Below are positions 1-6,726 of a stretch of 15,382 nucleotides of DNA, one piece after another (the stretch's first letter is position 1; each line of letters begins with the position of its first letter). This DNA comes from Bacillota bacterium (GTDB taxonomy: Bacteria; Bacillota; Dethiobacteria; Dethiobacterales; Dethiobacteraceae): positions 1 to 15,382 of the forward strand of contig JANKMV010000013.1 of NCBI GenBank assembly GCA_024650095.1, read 5' to 3'. A model generated the notes under the pieces. The model had not been told where the DNA came from. It searched no databases and was given only the letters and a program-made list of their open reading frames with translations. The translations under genes and the position numbers were made by a program.

Positions 1-728
1 ATCGTAGCATAATTTGACACTACTTTAGGCATTCCACGCTTAAAGACAATTGGGTATAGTGCCTCACAAGCTTCGAACACTTTTTCCGGCATCCTTTTTA
101 CATCAATGCTGATGCCGCTAAAGCTCCTCAATTGGTCTGCTAAAAAGTCAAAAGGCATAGCTGTAAACCCACCGGATCCTGGAGGGGGTCCGGGATAATA
201 ACCATAACGTTCCTTCAGAGTTGCAGTTACAGCTGCAGCTTCACGTGGATCATTATAGTAGCCTTGGAGACCTTTAGCAAAGTTCAGAGCCATATTAATA
301 GGATCCGTAACATTGAACGCCTTAAAGTGACGCGGAATGACTCTTTCCAATATGCAATCCCAAGGATTTTCGATTAAGGAATCGTAATCCTCCGGCAGCA
401 TACCCACCTTTTCAGGGTGCTGCATCACACCGCTGGAAGCCATTACAAATGATTGCGACTCAAGGAATTGATAAAGAGTCGGAAAGCGAAGGGACGTCAA
501 TGAGAAAGGAGCTACGTCAGAATATGCCATCTGACAGATCTGATCGACCTTTTCTTCCTCCACTAATCCGCGATCCCATTGCATTTTCATCAAATCGTAG
601 CCTAAATATTGCATCGTAGCTTCGAAGCCGATCGTTGCATTAATGGGGACCCTCTTCGGAATCTTATTGTCCGCTACATCGTGGAAATTTTCAATTCTTT
701 CCTGTTTCAATGTTTTTACATCGCTCAT
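1..728 (-). CDS. URO-D family protein, probably a corrinoid methyltransferase (3' end outside window)
   Basis: The frame opens at ATG 726-728 and stays open to the left edge, giving 242 whole codons. The N-terminus is MSDVKTLKQERIENF. Segments such as PFDFLADQLRSFSGI followed by DVKRMPEKVFEACEAL, and YYNDPREAA, resemble the uroporphyrinogen decarboxylase superfamily (PF01208). In anaerobes these are often methyltransferases that work with corrinoid proteins rather than haem enzymes. The start is supported by an AGGGGTGA ribosome binding site just upstream. A remnant of a corrinoid protein lies immediately upstream on the same strand (743-957), which favours the methyltransferase reading over true haem synthesis. 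The catalytic C-terminal half, including any zinc-binding His/Cys residues, is outside the window, so the substrate cannot be judged. The family call is fairly sure; the function is inference. Confidence 0.8.
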   Translation of the reverse strand, partial: MSDVKTLKQERIENFHDVADNKIPKRVPINATIGFEATMQYLGYDLMKMQWDRGLVEEEKVDQICQMAYSDVAPFSLTSLRFPTLYQFLESQSFVMASSGVMQHPEKVGMLPEDYDSLIENPWDCILERVIPRHFKAFNVTDPINMALNFAKGLQGYYNDPREAAAVTATLKERYGYYPGPPPGSGGFTAMPFDFLADQLRSFSGISIDVKRMPEKVFEACEALYPIVFKRGMPKVVSNYAT

Positions 729-742
729 CTAGCACATCACCC

Positions 743-957
743 CTAACAAATTTTTACCCCTTCTGCTGTCGTAAACGCATCAGCACCAATCAGCATACTT
801 ACTGCTTGGGTTGTGGGGTTACCACCAATCTAACGCTGGCAAACGGCTACAGCTTTTGCGCATCTTCATCTGAAAGATTTGATGCCACAAACTCACGAAT
901 TGAACTCAGAACTATTTCGTTTTCCACTGTAGCTTATAATTCCTTAAAACCAATCAA
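743..957 (-). pseudogene. Decayed corrinoid (B12-binding) protein gene
   Basis: The piece at 743-829 reads IGGNPTTQAV, then IGADAFTTAEGVKIC, then stop. This looks like the C-terminal end of the B12-binding domain of methyltransferase corrinoid proteins (the usual GG-x-P-x-T and IGAD-A motifs). A stop codon lies directly before it in frame (830-832). Upstream, a strong ribosome binding site AAGGAGG (964-970) precedes a TTG at 955-957, but the frame stops after 7 codons (934-936). It then reopens in the same frame for 26 codons (VENEIVLSSIREF to DAQKL, 847-927) and stops again. A normal corrinoid protein has about 210 residues, so nearly all of the middle is missing. The simplest reading is an internal deletion plus frameshift and nonsense changes. 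The C-terminal match is the solid part; assigning the N-terminal piece to the same gene is inference from position and the ribosome binding site. Confidence 0.6.
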
Positions 958-1025
958 ACCTTTCCTCCTTTACTATACTAATTGTACTGAGAGCATTGCT
1001 CCCAAATTTAAAACACAGATTACTA

Positions 1026-1214
1026 CTACAAGTTTGGTGACTTGGAGACTTCCATGTTCAAAAGAACTGTTTGGTTACTAAAATAGCGGTTCACGCCTTC
1101 CCACGGCATCTCCGCATAGAAGCCCTTTGTTACGTTGTTTTTGCTTCTCAAAACGGCTAAACTAGATGCATCTTTGTCCAACAATTCTGTTAATTGAATG
1201 ATCAGCTTGAACAT
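1026..1214 (-). other. Open frame of 62 codons, doubtful; possible gene remnant
   Basis: The frame starts at ATG 1212-1214 and ends at 1026. I see no convincing ribosome binding site before it, and I do not recognise the product. The interior (FYAEMPWEGVNRYFSNQ) has a protein-like composition, so a fragment of a decayed gene is possible. It lies on the same strand as the corrinoid remnant, about 70 bases upstream of that gene's ribosome binding site. The rest of 729-1530, apart from the sites listed separately, shows no supportable gene on either strand. Confidence 0.2.
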
Positions 1215-1331
1215 GCTATTTATGTGGCATCTTTGGCTCTGATTTAGAGGCTAATATGTAAAAATAAAGCAATCATTGCTTATGTTACATCATAGTATGA
1301 AAGCATTTTTTAAATATAATTAATCATAAGT

Positions 1332-1360
1332 ATTGTTTCATGCGTAGCAGTATTTGTCAA
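1332..1360 (-). promoter_or_regulatory. Possible sigma-A promoter toward the corrinoid/URO-D genes
   Basis: On the minus strand TTGACA (1355-1360) is followed after 17 bases by AACAAT (1332-1337). The -35 box is perfect but the -10 box is poor. The -35 box forms one half of the palindrome at 1351-1377, so an operator overlapping the promoter is plausible. The mirror half supplies a second TTGACA on the plus strand (1369-1374) with no clear -10 behind it. Confidence 0.35.
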
Positions 1361-1377
1361 TATTATATTGACAAATA
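1351..1377. repeat. Perfect 13-bp inverted repeat around one central base
   Basis: TATTTGTCAATAT and its exact reverse complement flank a single T. The dyad is too AT-rich and too tightly closed to be a good RNA hairpin, so it looks more like a binding site for a dimeric repressor. It covers the -35 region of the proposed minus-strand promoter. It lies in the intergenic region between the J-domain gene and the methyltransferase remnants. The regulator is not visible in this window. Confidence 0.6.
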
Positions 1378-1456
1378 TACACTTCTGGTAGACTTCTCGC
1401 TATGGAGACCAGTATAAAAGATGATGGCTCCCCTGTATGATGGAAAACCAGCGTTG

Positions 1457-1489
1457 AAAAAAAAACACAGGGGGTTGAAATCTCCCGTG
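1457..1489 (-). terminator. Rho-independent terminator after the J-domain/GGDEF gene
   Basis: Read on the minus strand, CACGGG pairs with CCCTGTG (one G-T pair) around a short loop and is followed by nine T residues. It begins about 40 bases after the stop codon of the J-domain gene. It should separate that gene from the methyltransferase region to the left. Confidence 0.65.
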
Positions 1490-1530
1490 GTTACTCTGTT
1501 TATTTGGAGTCATACCCAGCTTTCTGTATT

Positions 1531-2724
1531 TTACACAGTATGACCGGTCAGTACAATATTAGAATACCCTTTTTCCCACTGCGTACCTCGTCGTAAAAGG
1601 GCATTGGATTCAGCCATTCGAATGGTGTCTTCCAACGAAGTGTTAATATAGTCAGAACAGCCAGCAGTAACCTCATAAGCAGGTTTAGTATCATCATTAA
1701 ACAAGTCCGCTAATTTATTCAATGCTTTTTGCGCGCCGACCGACGTTGTTTCTGATAGTAGTACCGCAAAACTGCTTTCTGACCAACGGCCCATTCGATC
1801 CGTTTTCCGAAATACTTTTCGCATACATGTAGCGACATGCTTCATACACGTGTGTAGATGTTCATCCTGAAGCATCCCATGCGTATTTTTTGCAGGAAGT
1901 ACATGAATTATGGCAACTGAAAAGGGATTTTGGTATCGATGATTACGCAGTGCTTCCTGTTCCAATTGTTCCAGCAGTCCCTGACGGCTTAACATTCCGG
2001 TTACTCCATCAATGCGTAGCAAAGCTTCTGTCAGCATTTTGTCAGGATTAACATGCTGCACCTGGTCTGCCACATAACGCAGTTTAAGGATTATAGGTTT
2101 TAAATCTTGATAACCCAGACATACCCGCCACTCATTTCTATCCAATACAACATATTTAGAAATTGATTCCTCATTGATTTGACCTGTGATCAATTGCATG
2201 TCGCAAATATGCACGGAAAATTCACGCACTTCTTGGTAAACCTGACCAGCCAGCTGGCAGTCTTGATATTTTCGAAAAAGCTTTAGCGCATAGGATCCCA
2301 ATTGAAACACCCGGGCTACTTCTTGCTTCCAATTAACGAAATCTGACAAAGGAATACGCTGTTGGTCATCCATCGTCAATTGCTGGTATGCCTGGTTCCA
2401 TTGTCCCATCAGCAGTGCATGAAAGTAGTCATCAATTGCGCGATAACTCGGATTTGTTGGGTGCACTATCGCCATCCGTTGTTTGTTTGGTTCAATTCCA
2501 GTGACTAGCCTCATCCAATCTCGGTGATACCTTTGTCGCTGTTCTTTATCTCGAAGTACCTCATAAGCCCGATTTATTTGTTTCATACGCTCCATGGCCG
2601 TAGGGTTTTGGTTTACATCGGGATGATTCATTTTGGACAAACGCCGATAAGCAGCTTCAATAACTTCTGCTCCTGCTTCATGATGTACTTGAAGAATTCG
2701 GTAATAATCCATCAGATAACTCAT
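1531..2724 (-). CDS. J-domain protein with NTF2-like middle and degenerate GGDEF domain
   Basis: A 397-residue protein, if started at ATG 2722-2724. That codon has AAGGGAG seven bases upstream, whereas the longer frame from 2787 has no ribosome binding site. Residues 6-70 form a J-domain (YYRILQV, HPD at 34-36, NRAYEVLRD), the module that stimulates DnaK ATPase. Residues about 95-215 look like an NTF2/SnoaL-type fold (DDYFHALLMGQWNQAYQQL), which is inference from pattern. Residues about 238-378 have the GGDEF layout (DGVTGMLSRQGL, TDRMGRW, FAVLL). The signature itself reads SESSF (315-319) instead of GGDEF, so diguanylate cyclase activity is very unlikely. There is no zinc-finger or C-terminal DnaJ substrate domain and no membrane segment. 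The next gene upstream is an HD-GYP phosphodiesterase, so a scaffold or sensor role in c-di-GMP signalling is possible. Domain calls are firm for the ends; the role is unknown. Confidence 0.8.
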   Translation of the reverse strand: MSYLMDYYRILQVHHEAGAEVIEAAYRRLSKMNHPDVNQNPTAMERMKQINRAYEVLRDKEQRQRYHRDWMRLVTGIEPNKQRMAIVHPTNPSYRAIDDYFHALLMGQWNQAYQQLTMDDQQRIPLSDFVNWKQEVARVFQLGSYALKLFRKYQDCQLAGQVYQEVREFSVHICDMQLITGQINEESISKYVVLDRNEWRVCLGYQDLKPIILKLRYVADQVQHVNPDKMLTEALLRIDGVTGMLSRQGLLEQLEQEALRNHRYQNPFSVAIIHVLPAKNTHGMLQDEHLHTCMKHVATCMRKVFRKTDRMGRWSESSFAVLLSETTSVGAQKALNKLADLFNDDTKPAYEVTAGCSDYINTSLEDTIRMAESNALLRRGTQWEKGYSNIVLTGHTV

Positions 2725-2846
2725 CGAATATCTCCCTTTTGCCCATCTCCTCTTATGCATTGACGTTAACCGTTTATTGCTGAACATAATGGGTCAATGT
2801 ATATGAAAGATGAGTCTTTTAAACTATTCACATCAATAAGTGTCTT

Positions 2847-2855
2847 ATTGTACCA
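2847..2855 (-). promoter_or_regulatory. Possible extended -10 promoter for the J-domain gene
   Basis: The minus strand carries TGG followed by TACAAT (-10 at 2847-2852), an extended -10 arrangement. No good -35 is present 17 bases upstream. It would give a leader of about 115 bases before the ATG at 2724. Apart from this and the weak terminator at 2985-3011, the 370-base gap 2725-3094 holds no gene or recognisable riboswitch. Confidence 0.35.
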
Positions 2856-2984
2856 TCTTCAAAATCAATCTGCTAACTTCATCTGTCTCACTATAGCTTT
2901 ATCTCATTGAATATTATAACGGCTATTCCTTATTTGGCTTGCGGCTTTACCTGTTGCAGAATGCCACGGATCTCTTTTTGGCAC

Positions 2985-3011
2985 AAAAAAGCCAACCCTC
3001 GTGCGAAGGAT
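2985..3011 (-). terminator. Weak terminator-like hairpin after the HD-GYP gene
   Basis: On the minus strand ATCCTT and GAGGGT can pair (two G-T pairs) around CGCAC. TGGC and a run of six T residues follow. It sits about 85 bases after the HD-GYP stop. No better terminator is seen after cheD or HD-GYP, so this may end the chemotaxis transcript, though the stem is poor. Confidence 0.3.
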
Positions 3012-3094
3012 AAGCCTGATAGCCTTATTCAACGTCAATATTTCTACAGACTTGGTTAATTCATTCATTGAATGCTAGGGAACTCATTGGTTTA

Positions 3095-4195
3095 TCACAA
3101 GCAGGAAGGATCGTACAGTTCCCTGTCTTCCATAACAGGTACGCGTCCATTCTCGATCAGAGCTTCGACTTCTTCATTAGTCAAGGGTTCCTTGATTGTT
3201 AAACCTTCTTTATATAAGTCCACCGGGGTATACGTTTCTTCCTCCAGAAAGATAACAAGAGGTAAATAAGGATGCCCCGATGAGTTTTCTGCGACTTGTG
3301 CAATGCGTCCATCACTTATGCGTACCATTCTTCCCTTGGGATAAGGCATGATCACTTTTGCAAATGCTTGAACGGTGCTATAATCGAAATGCGTATTGCC
3401 TAAGCCCAGAATATATTGATAAACTTCATGGGCGGGGTACGCTTTTCGATAACAACGGTTTGTCGTCATTGCATTGTATACATCGGAAATACCGCAGATC
3501 ACTGAAGACAAATTAATGTCCCGGTCCCGCTTCCCATGAGGATACCCACTACCATCATATCGCTCGTGATGTTCTAAAATCATAGTTGTTGAGCGCTTGC
3601 TTAATTGTGGATGTGACTTCGCTAACTCGTACCCTATAAGAGTATGATTTTTTACATCCGTCATTTCATCGTCGGTTAGCTTTCCGATTTTATTGATTGT
3701 ATTTTGCGGAATCTTAATTTTTCCAATATCATGAAGAAGGGCCCCCATAGCAATTTCTAAAAGTATTCTGCGTCCATAACCCATCTCTGAAGCGATGGCT
3801 ATAGATAAAATACTAACATCAATAGAATGGGCAAATGTGTATCCATCATACAAACTAAGTGAGTTGATGTTATCAAGAACGCCTCCCAAGGCCAGTACAT
3901 CATCCAGTATTAGCGCAGCTGATTCCCGCACATTGATATTATGCGAACTTCCTTGCGTAAACGCATACAAGACCTTGCTTGCACGACTTCGCACAACTTC
4001 ACGAACAGGGGAGTGGACGTCCACCTTCCCGCCTTCGACAAACACAGAATAAAACCCAAACTTCCTCAGTCCCCGGGCATAGCTTGCAGTGAGCACAACG
4101 CCCTTTTGCAACATGATTTGTCCCGATGCACCATAAACAGGTTTTGCTAACTTCAATTTTGACCTAACTGCAACATCAAGAGAGACTTCAAGCAT
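3095..4195 (-). CDS. HD-GYP domain c-di-GMP phosphodiesterase
   Basis: A 366-residue soluble protein. HD-GYP proteins hydrolyse c-di-GMP with a two- or three-metal centre. All signature parts are visible: H123, HDIGKIKIP at 155-163 (H155, D156), H184, HH at 209-210, GYP at 217-219, and D238 in DVYNAMTTNRCYR. The active site therefore appears intact. Residues 1-100 are an N-terminal region of the type common in clostridial HD-GYP proteins (KLAKPVYGASGQIMLQKGVVL). Residues about 288-320 resemble the usual C-terminal beta extension (GRMVRISDGRIAQV). There is no receiver or GGDEF domain and no membrane segment, so it is probably cytoplasmic. The start at ATG 4193-4195 has AGGAGG upstream, held in the loop of a small hairpin. 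It follows cheD by 97 bases with no terminator between, so co-transcription with the chemotaxis genes is likely. Confidence 0.92.
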   Translation of the reverse strand: MLEVSLDVAVRSKLKLAKPVYGASGQIMLQKGVVLTASYARGLRKFGFYSVFVEGGKVDVHSPVREVVRSRASKVLYAFTQGSSHNINVRESAALILDDVLALGGVLDNINSLSLYDGYTFAHSIDVSILSIAIASEMGYGRRILLEIAMGALLHDIGKIKIPQNTINKIGKLTDDEMTDVKNHTLIGYELAKSHPQLSKRSTTMILEHHERYDGSGYPHGKRDRDINLSSVICGISDVYNAMTTNRCYRKAYPAHEVYQYILGLGNTHFDYSTVQAFAKVIMPYPKGRMVRISDGRIAQVAENSSGHPYLPLVIFLEEETYTPVDLYKEGLTIKEPLTNEEVEALIENGRVPVMEDRELYDPSCL

Positions 4196-4198
4196 ATC

Positions 4199-4215
4199 AT
4201 TAGCCTCCTGCTAAT
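4199..4215 (-). promoter_or_regulatory. Small hairpin presenting the HD-GYP ribosome binding site
   Basis: On the minus strand ATTAGC and GCTAAT form a perfect 6-bp stem around AGGAG. Most of the AGGAGG Shine-Dalgarno of the HD-GYP gene sits in the 5-base loop. It ends a few bases before the ATG. It may tune translation, or be chance at this size. Confidence 0.35.
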
Positions 4216-4292
4216 CCCATGTTATGTTACGTTAAAGCTTTTGCCTACCGACTAATTCATCTACATTCATGATGCTAACGTGTTTTTCCTTA

Positions 4293-4760
4293 CTAAATTT
4301 GCAGTGGCTGAGAAAAGACTCGTATATTACCCGTTTCAACATCCATCTCCAATGTTCGGCTCCTCGTGCCCCCCAAGTCTTCTTTAGCAGATCTTATGTT
4401 TAATTTTGCAAGGATTGCTTTAACGACTTCAATATTTCTTTCTCCTATATTGAAAACATCATTTCTGATTGATTTCGCACCTCCGTAAAGCTGGATATTC
4501 AAGTCACTCTGTACACACCCAAACTGACTACGCATGGCATTAATTAAAATAGGTACGCCAGTCGTTGCATAATAACCTGGTCGAGTTAGAGCGTCGCCAT
4601 TACATCCAGGTGATGGCAGTGCAATATGAACCATACCCGCCACAGTTTTTTTAGGGCAATACGCCGTTATCGCAACACATGAGGACAAAGCAAACGTTTT
4701 CAATTTATCTATCTTCCTGTTGGAAAAGGCATACTCTCCTATACCAATTACAATATCCAA
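4293..4760 (-). CDS. cheD: Chemoreceptor glutamine deamidase CheD
   Basis: A 155-residue protein, close to the usual CheD length. CheD deamidates glutamines of chemoreceptors, and in Bacillus-type systems it also binds CheC and stimulates its CheY-P phosphatase activity. The catalytic residues are visible: C28 in ALSSCVAI, H45 in AGMVHIALP and T22, matching by position the Cys27-His44-Thr21 triad described for Thermotoga CheD. Other family marks are YGGAKS, NIGERNI and DLGGTRSRTLEMD. The usual LGSC motif reads LSSC here. The start is TTG 4758-4760, four bases after the cheB stop. Its AGGTGA ribosome binding site overlaps the end of cheB, so the two genes look translationally coupled. No separate cheC gene is present nearby; its likely partner domain is in the double-CheC FliY-like protein. 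Confidence 0.95.
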   Translation of the reverse strand: MDIVIGIGEYAFSNRKIDKLKTFALSSCVAITAYCPKKTVAGMVHIALPSPGCNGDALTRPGYYATTGVPILINAMRSQFGCVQSDLNIQLYGGAKSIRNDVFNIGERNIEVVKAILAKLNIRSAKEDLGGTRSRTLEMDVETGNIRVFSQPLQI

Positions 4761-4764
4761 GTGT

Positions 4765-5787
4765 TCACCTACTTACAATTGATAGTAATACCTGAGGCAT
4801 GGCTAACAAAGACGTTTGCTTTTCAACAGCACCCAGTTCAAAAGCCGCTCTGGGCATACCGTAAATCACAGAAGATTGTTCATCCTGACCAATCGTTCTC
4901 GCCCCTTTTCGCCTCATAGCCAATAACCCTTTTGCTCCGTCGTACCCCATACCGGTCAAAATAATGCCAATGCCGTTTTCCTCGGCTTCCTTTGCCACCG
5001 ATTCAAATAAAACATCAACTGAAGGGCAGTGGCCATTTACCTTATCCCCTTCAAAAACCTCAATTTTATAACGTTTACCAACTTTTTTTATTATCATATG
5101 CTGATCCCCTGGAGCGATACAGACTTTTCCCTGCTCCAGATAATCACCGTTCTTTGCTTCCTTAATATGGAGAGGAAGCTGAGCATTAAGTCTTTCTGCA
5201 AACATATTGGAGAATACGGGGGGAATATGCTGCACAATGACCATCCCGGGCATTGTGGGAGGTAGGGACTTGAGAAAATTATACAAGGCTTCTGTCCCTC
5301 CCGTTGAAGCGCCTATTGCAATGACTCTGTTGATGGCGATCTTGTTGTTAATGGTACTACTGATCGGCTGTGACGCTGACTGTACTTTCACATTTGCCCG
5401 AGCTGCCATCTTAACTTTTACAATTAGTTCCTTGTAAAATGCTTGCAAGTCTAGTGGTGATTTTACATTTGGTTTTGTTACAAAATCTAGAGCCCCTGCA
5501 CGAAGAGCATCAAGCACCGCTTCACTTATTGTACTTACAACAATTACTGGCAAAGGATACTGCGGTAAGAGTCTACGAATGAACTCGATCCCATTCATTT
5601 TAGGCATTTCAACATCACATGTCATTACATCAGGATGAACTTCAAGGATTTTATCTCTGGCATCAAAAGCATCAACCGCTTTTGCCACTACTTCAATTTC
5701 TTGATCACTAGAGAGGTTCCTCGCCATCATCTCACGAAACACTAAACTATCATCCACGATTAATACTCTGATTTTCCTACCCACCAT
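4765..5787 (-). CDS. cheB: Chemotaxis response regulator and protein-glutamate methylesterase CheB
   Basis: A 340-residue two-domain protein. Phosphorylated CheB removes methyl groups from receptors and provides adaptation. The receiver domain (about 5-125) has D12-D13, phospho-acceptor D58 in CDVEMPKMNG, and K105. A variable linker covers about 126-150. The esterase domain (about 153-338) shows the Ser-His-Asp triad: S161 in IGASTGG, H187 in VQHIPP and D283 in GMGYDGA. All catalytic residues are present. ATG 5785-5787 follows GAGGAGGG at good spacing. It lies 42 bases after cheR and is coupled to cheD downstream. The cheR-cheB junction carries a perfect 9-bp hairpin that could set relative expression. 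Confidence 0.97.
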   Translation of the reverse strand: MVGRKIRVLIVDDSLVFREMMARNLSSDQEIEVVAKAVDAFDARDKILEVHPDVMTCDVEMPKMNGIEFIRRLLPQYPLPVIVVSTISEAVLDALRAGALDFVTKPNVKSPLDLQAFYKELIVKVKMAARANVKVQSASQPISSTINNKIAINRVIAIGASTGGTEALYNFLKSLPPTMPGMVIVQHIPPVFSNMFAERLNAQLPLHIKEAKNGDYLEQGKVCIAPGDQHMIIKKVGKRYKIEVFEGDKVNGHCPSVDVLFESVAKEAEENGIGIILTGMGYDGAKGLLAMRRKGARTIGQDEQSSVIYGMPRAAFELGAVEKQTSLLAMPQVLLSIVSR

Positions 5788-5829
5788 GCTACCCTCCTCT
5801 CAACACAACACTTTTGTCTCATCGCAATA

Positions 5830-6651
5830 TCAGTATACCTTTCGGTATACTGCTGGCATGATATACTTAAACTTTGTTGTTTCCCTGTTTAATGATTCAG
5901 AATGTCCGACGAATAAATATCCACCATTCTCTATTTGATTATAGAACTTACTTACCAGTTCTGCTTTTGTTTTTTCATCAAAATAAATCATTACATTCCT
6001 GCAAAATATTACATTAAATTTTTTTCTAAAAGGATAAGTTTTTTCCATTAAGTTGAAGTTCCTATATATGACATCATTTCTGATTTTATCGTTCAGAATG
6101 GAGTTTTCATCATCATAACGCTTAAAATAGTTACTTTTCCAATGGCGGGGTAGAGGTGTTATTCTATCGTTGCTGTAAATCCCAGTTTTCGCAATGTCTA
6201 AAACTCTTTTTGAGATATCTGTGGCTAAAACTTTAGTATCCCATAATATTTTGTCTCTGCTAAAATAATCATTTAAAATCATGGCTAGTGTATAGGCTTC
6301 CTCCCCCGTTGAACATGCTGCACACCAGATTCTCATATCCTTATTTGTCACAGTCTTGCTAAGAAAAGGAAGCACCACATCACGAAAGTAAAAGAAATGA
6401 TCAGCTTCGCGCATAAAGAAAGTATGGTTAGTTGTTATTTTATTAATAAGAGCGACGGCAGCTTCCCCCGTCTTATCCGAAATGACATAATTTAGATATT
6501 CCGAGAAGTTCTCGATATTGCAATTCACTAATACGTTTTGCAATCGACCGATAACAAGTGCCTGCTTCTCTTTCTTAAAATTAATGCCAAAGTTGTCTCT
6601 TATGTAATCGGTTAGTTGTTGAAATTCCTTGTCTGTAAAGGACGCTGACAA
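5830..6651 (-). CDS. cheR: Chemoreceptor methyltransferase CheR
   Basis: A 273-residue S-adenosylmethionine-dependent enzyme that methylates glutamates of chemoreceptors, opposing CheB. The N-terminal helical domain (1-75) begins SFTDKEFQQLTDYI. The family motif TTNHTFFMRE is at 73-82; the usual form is TTNETFFFR, so H replaces E here. The SAM pocket AACSTGEEAYTLA is at 111-123, the loop FNVIFCRNVMIYF at 212-224, and GHSESL at 249-254. Translation starts at TTG 6649-6651 after GGAAGGTGA; an ATG a few bases upstream is in another frame. The gene has no C-terminal pentapeptide-binding extension. It lies 75 bases after mcp. Its last codons and stop are inside a hairpin (5831-5852), and another hairpin precedes it (6675-6704). 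Confidence 0.97.
   Translation of the reverse strand: MSASFTDKEFQQLTDYIRDNFGINFKKEKQALVIGRLQNVLVNCNIENFSEYLNYVISDKTGEAAVALINKITTNHTFFMREADHFFYFRDVVLPFLSKTVTNKDMRIWCAACSTGEEAYTLAMILNDYFSRDKILWDTKVLATDISKRVLDIAKTGIYSNDRITPLPRHWKSNYFKRYDDENSILNDKIRNDVIYRNFNLMEKTYPFRKKFNVIFCRNVMIYFDEKTKAELVSKFYNQIENGGYLFVGHSESLNRETTKFKYIMPAVYRKVY
5831..5852 (-). promoter_or_regulatory. Perfect 9-bp hairpin with GAAA loop over the cheR stop codon
   Basis: On the minus strand CAGTATACC and GGTATACTG pair perfectly around GAAA, a GNRA tetraloop. The TGA stop of cheR (5830-5832) overlaps the 3' arm. No T-run follows, so it is not an ordinary terminator. It may protect or divide the mRNA between cheR and cheB, or slow ribosomes near the cheR end. 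Confidence 0.6.
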
Positions 6652-6674
6652 TCATTATCACCTTCCTGATTATT

Positions 6675-6704
6675 GCGAAAGAGAGCTCTCTGGCTCTCTT
6701 TCGC
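6675..6704 (-). promoter_or_regulatory. Perfect 12-bp intercistronic hairpin between mcp and cheR
   Basis: GCGAAAGAGAGC and its exact complement GCTCTCTTTCGC flank a 6-base loop. On the transcribed strand the 3' side is followed by AATAATC, not a T-run, so full termination is unlikely. It starts about 22 bases after the mcp stop and ends about 24 bases before the cheR TTG, just ahead of the ribosome binding site. A role in mRNA 3' end protection, processing or attenuation is inferred. Confidence 0.65.
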
Positions 6705-6726
6705 ACAGTATAATCCTTCTCTAAAA

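Noticed and set aside
710..1081. A 123-codon plus-strand frame
   Set aside because: It runs antisense over the URO-D start, the corrinoid remnant and its ribosome binding site. It has no ribosome binding site of its own, and its predicted protein is low-quality.
2643..2650. GCCGATAA on the plus strand, a perfect SigD -10 box
   Set aside because: It lies inside the J-domain coding sequence, no TAAA-like -35 box stands 11 bases upstream, and no plus-strand gene follows.
2941..3060. A possible c-di-GMP (GEMM) riboswitch near the HD-GYP and GGDEF genes
   Set aside because: The GC-rich folded stretch lacks the conserved GGGACGCAAAGCC-like core and the matching stems on both strands.
4216..4292. 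A 12-codon frame (MNVDELVGRQKL) between cheD and the HD-GYP gene
   Set aside because: It has no ribosome binding site at usable distance, and frames this short are expected by chance.
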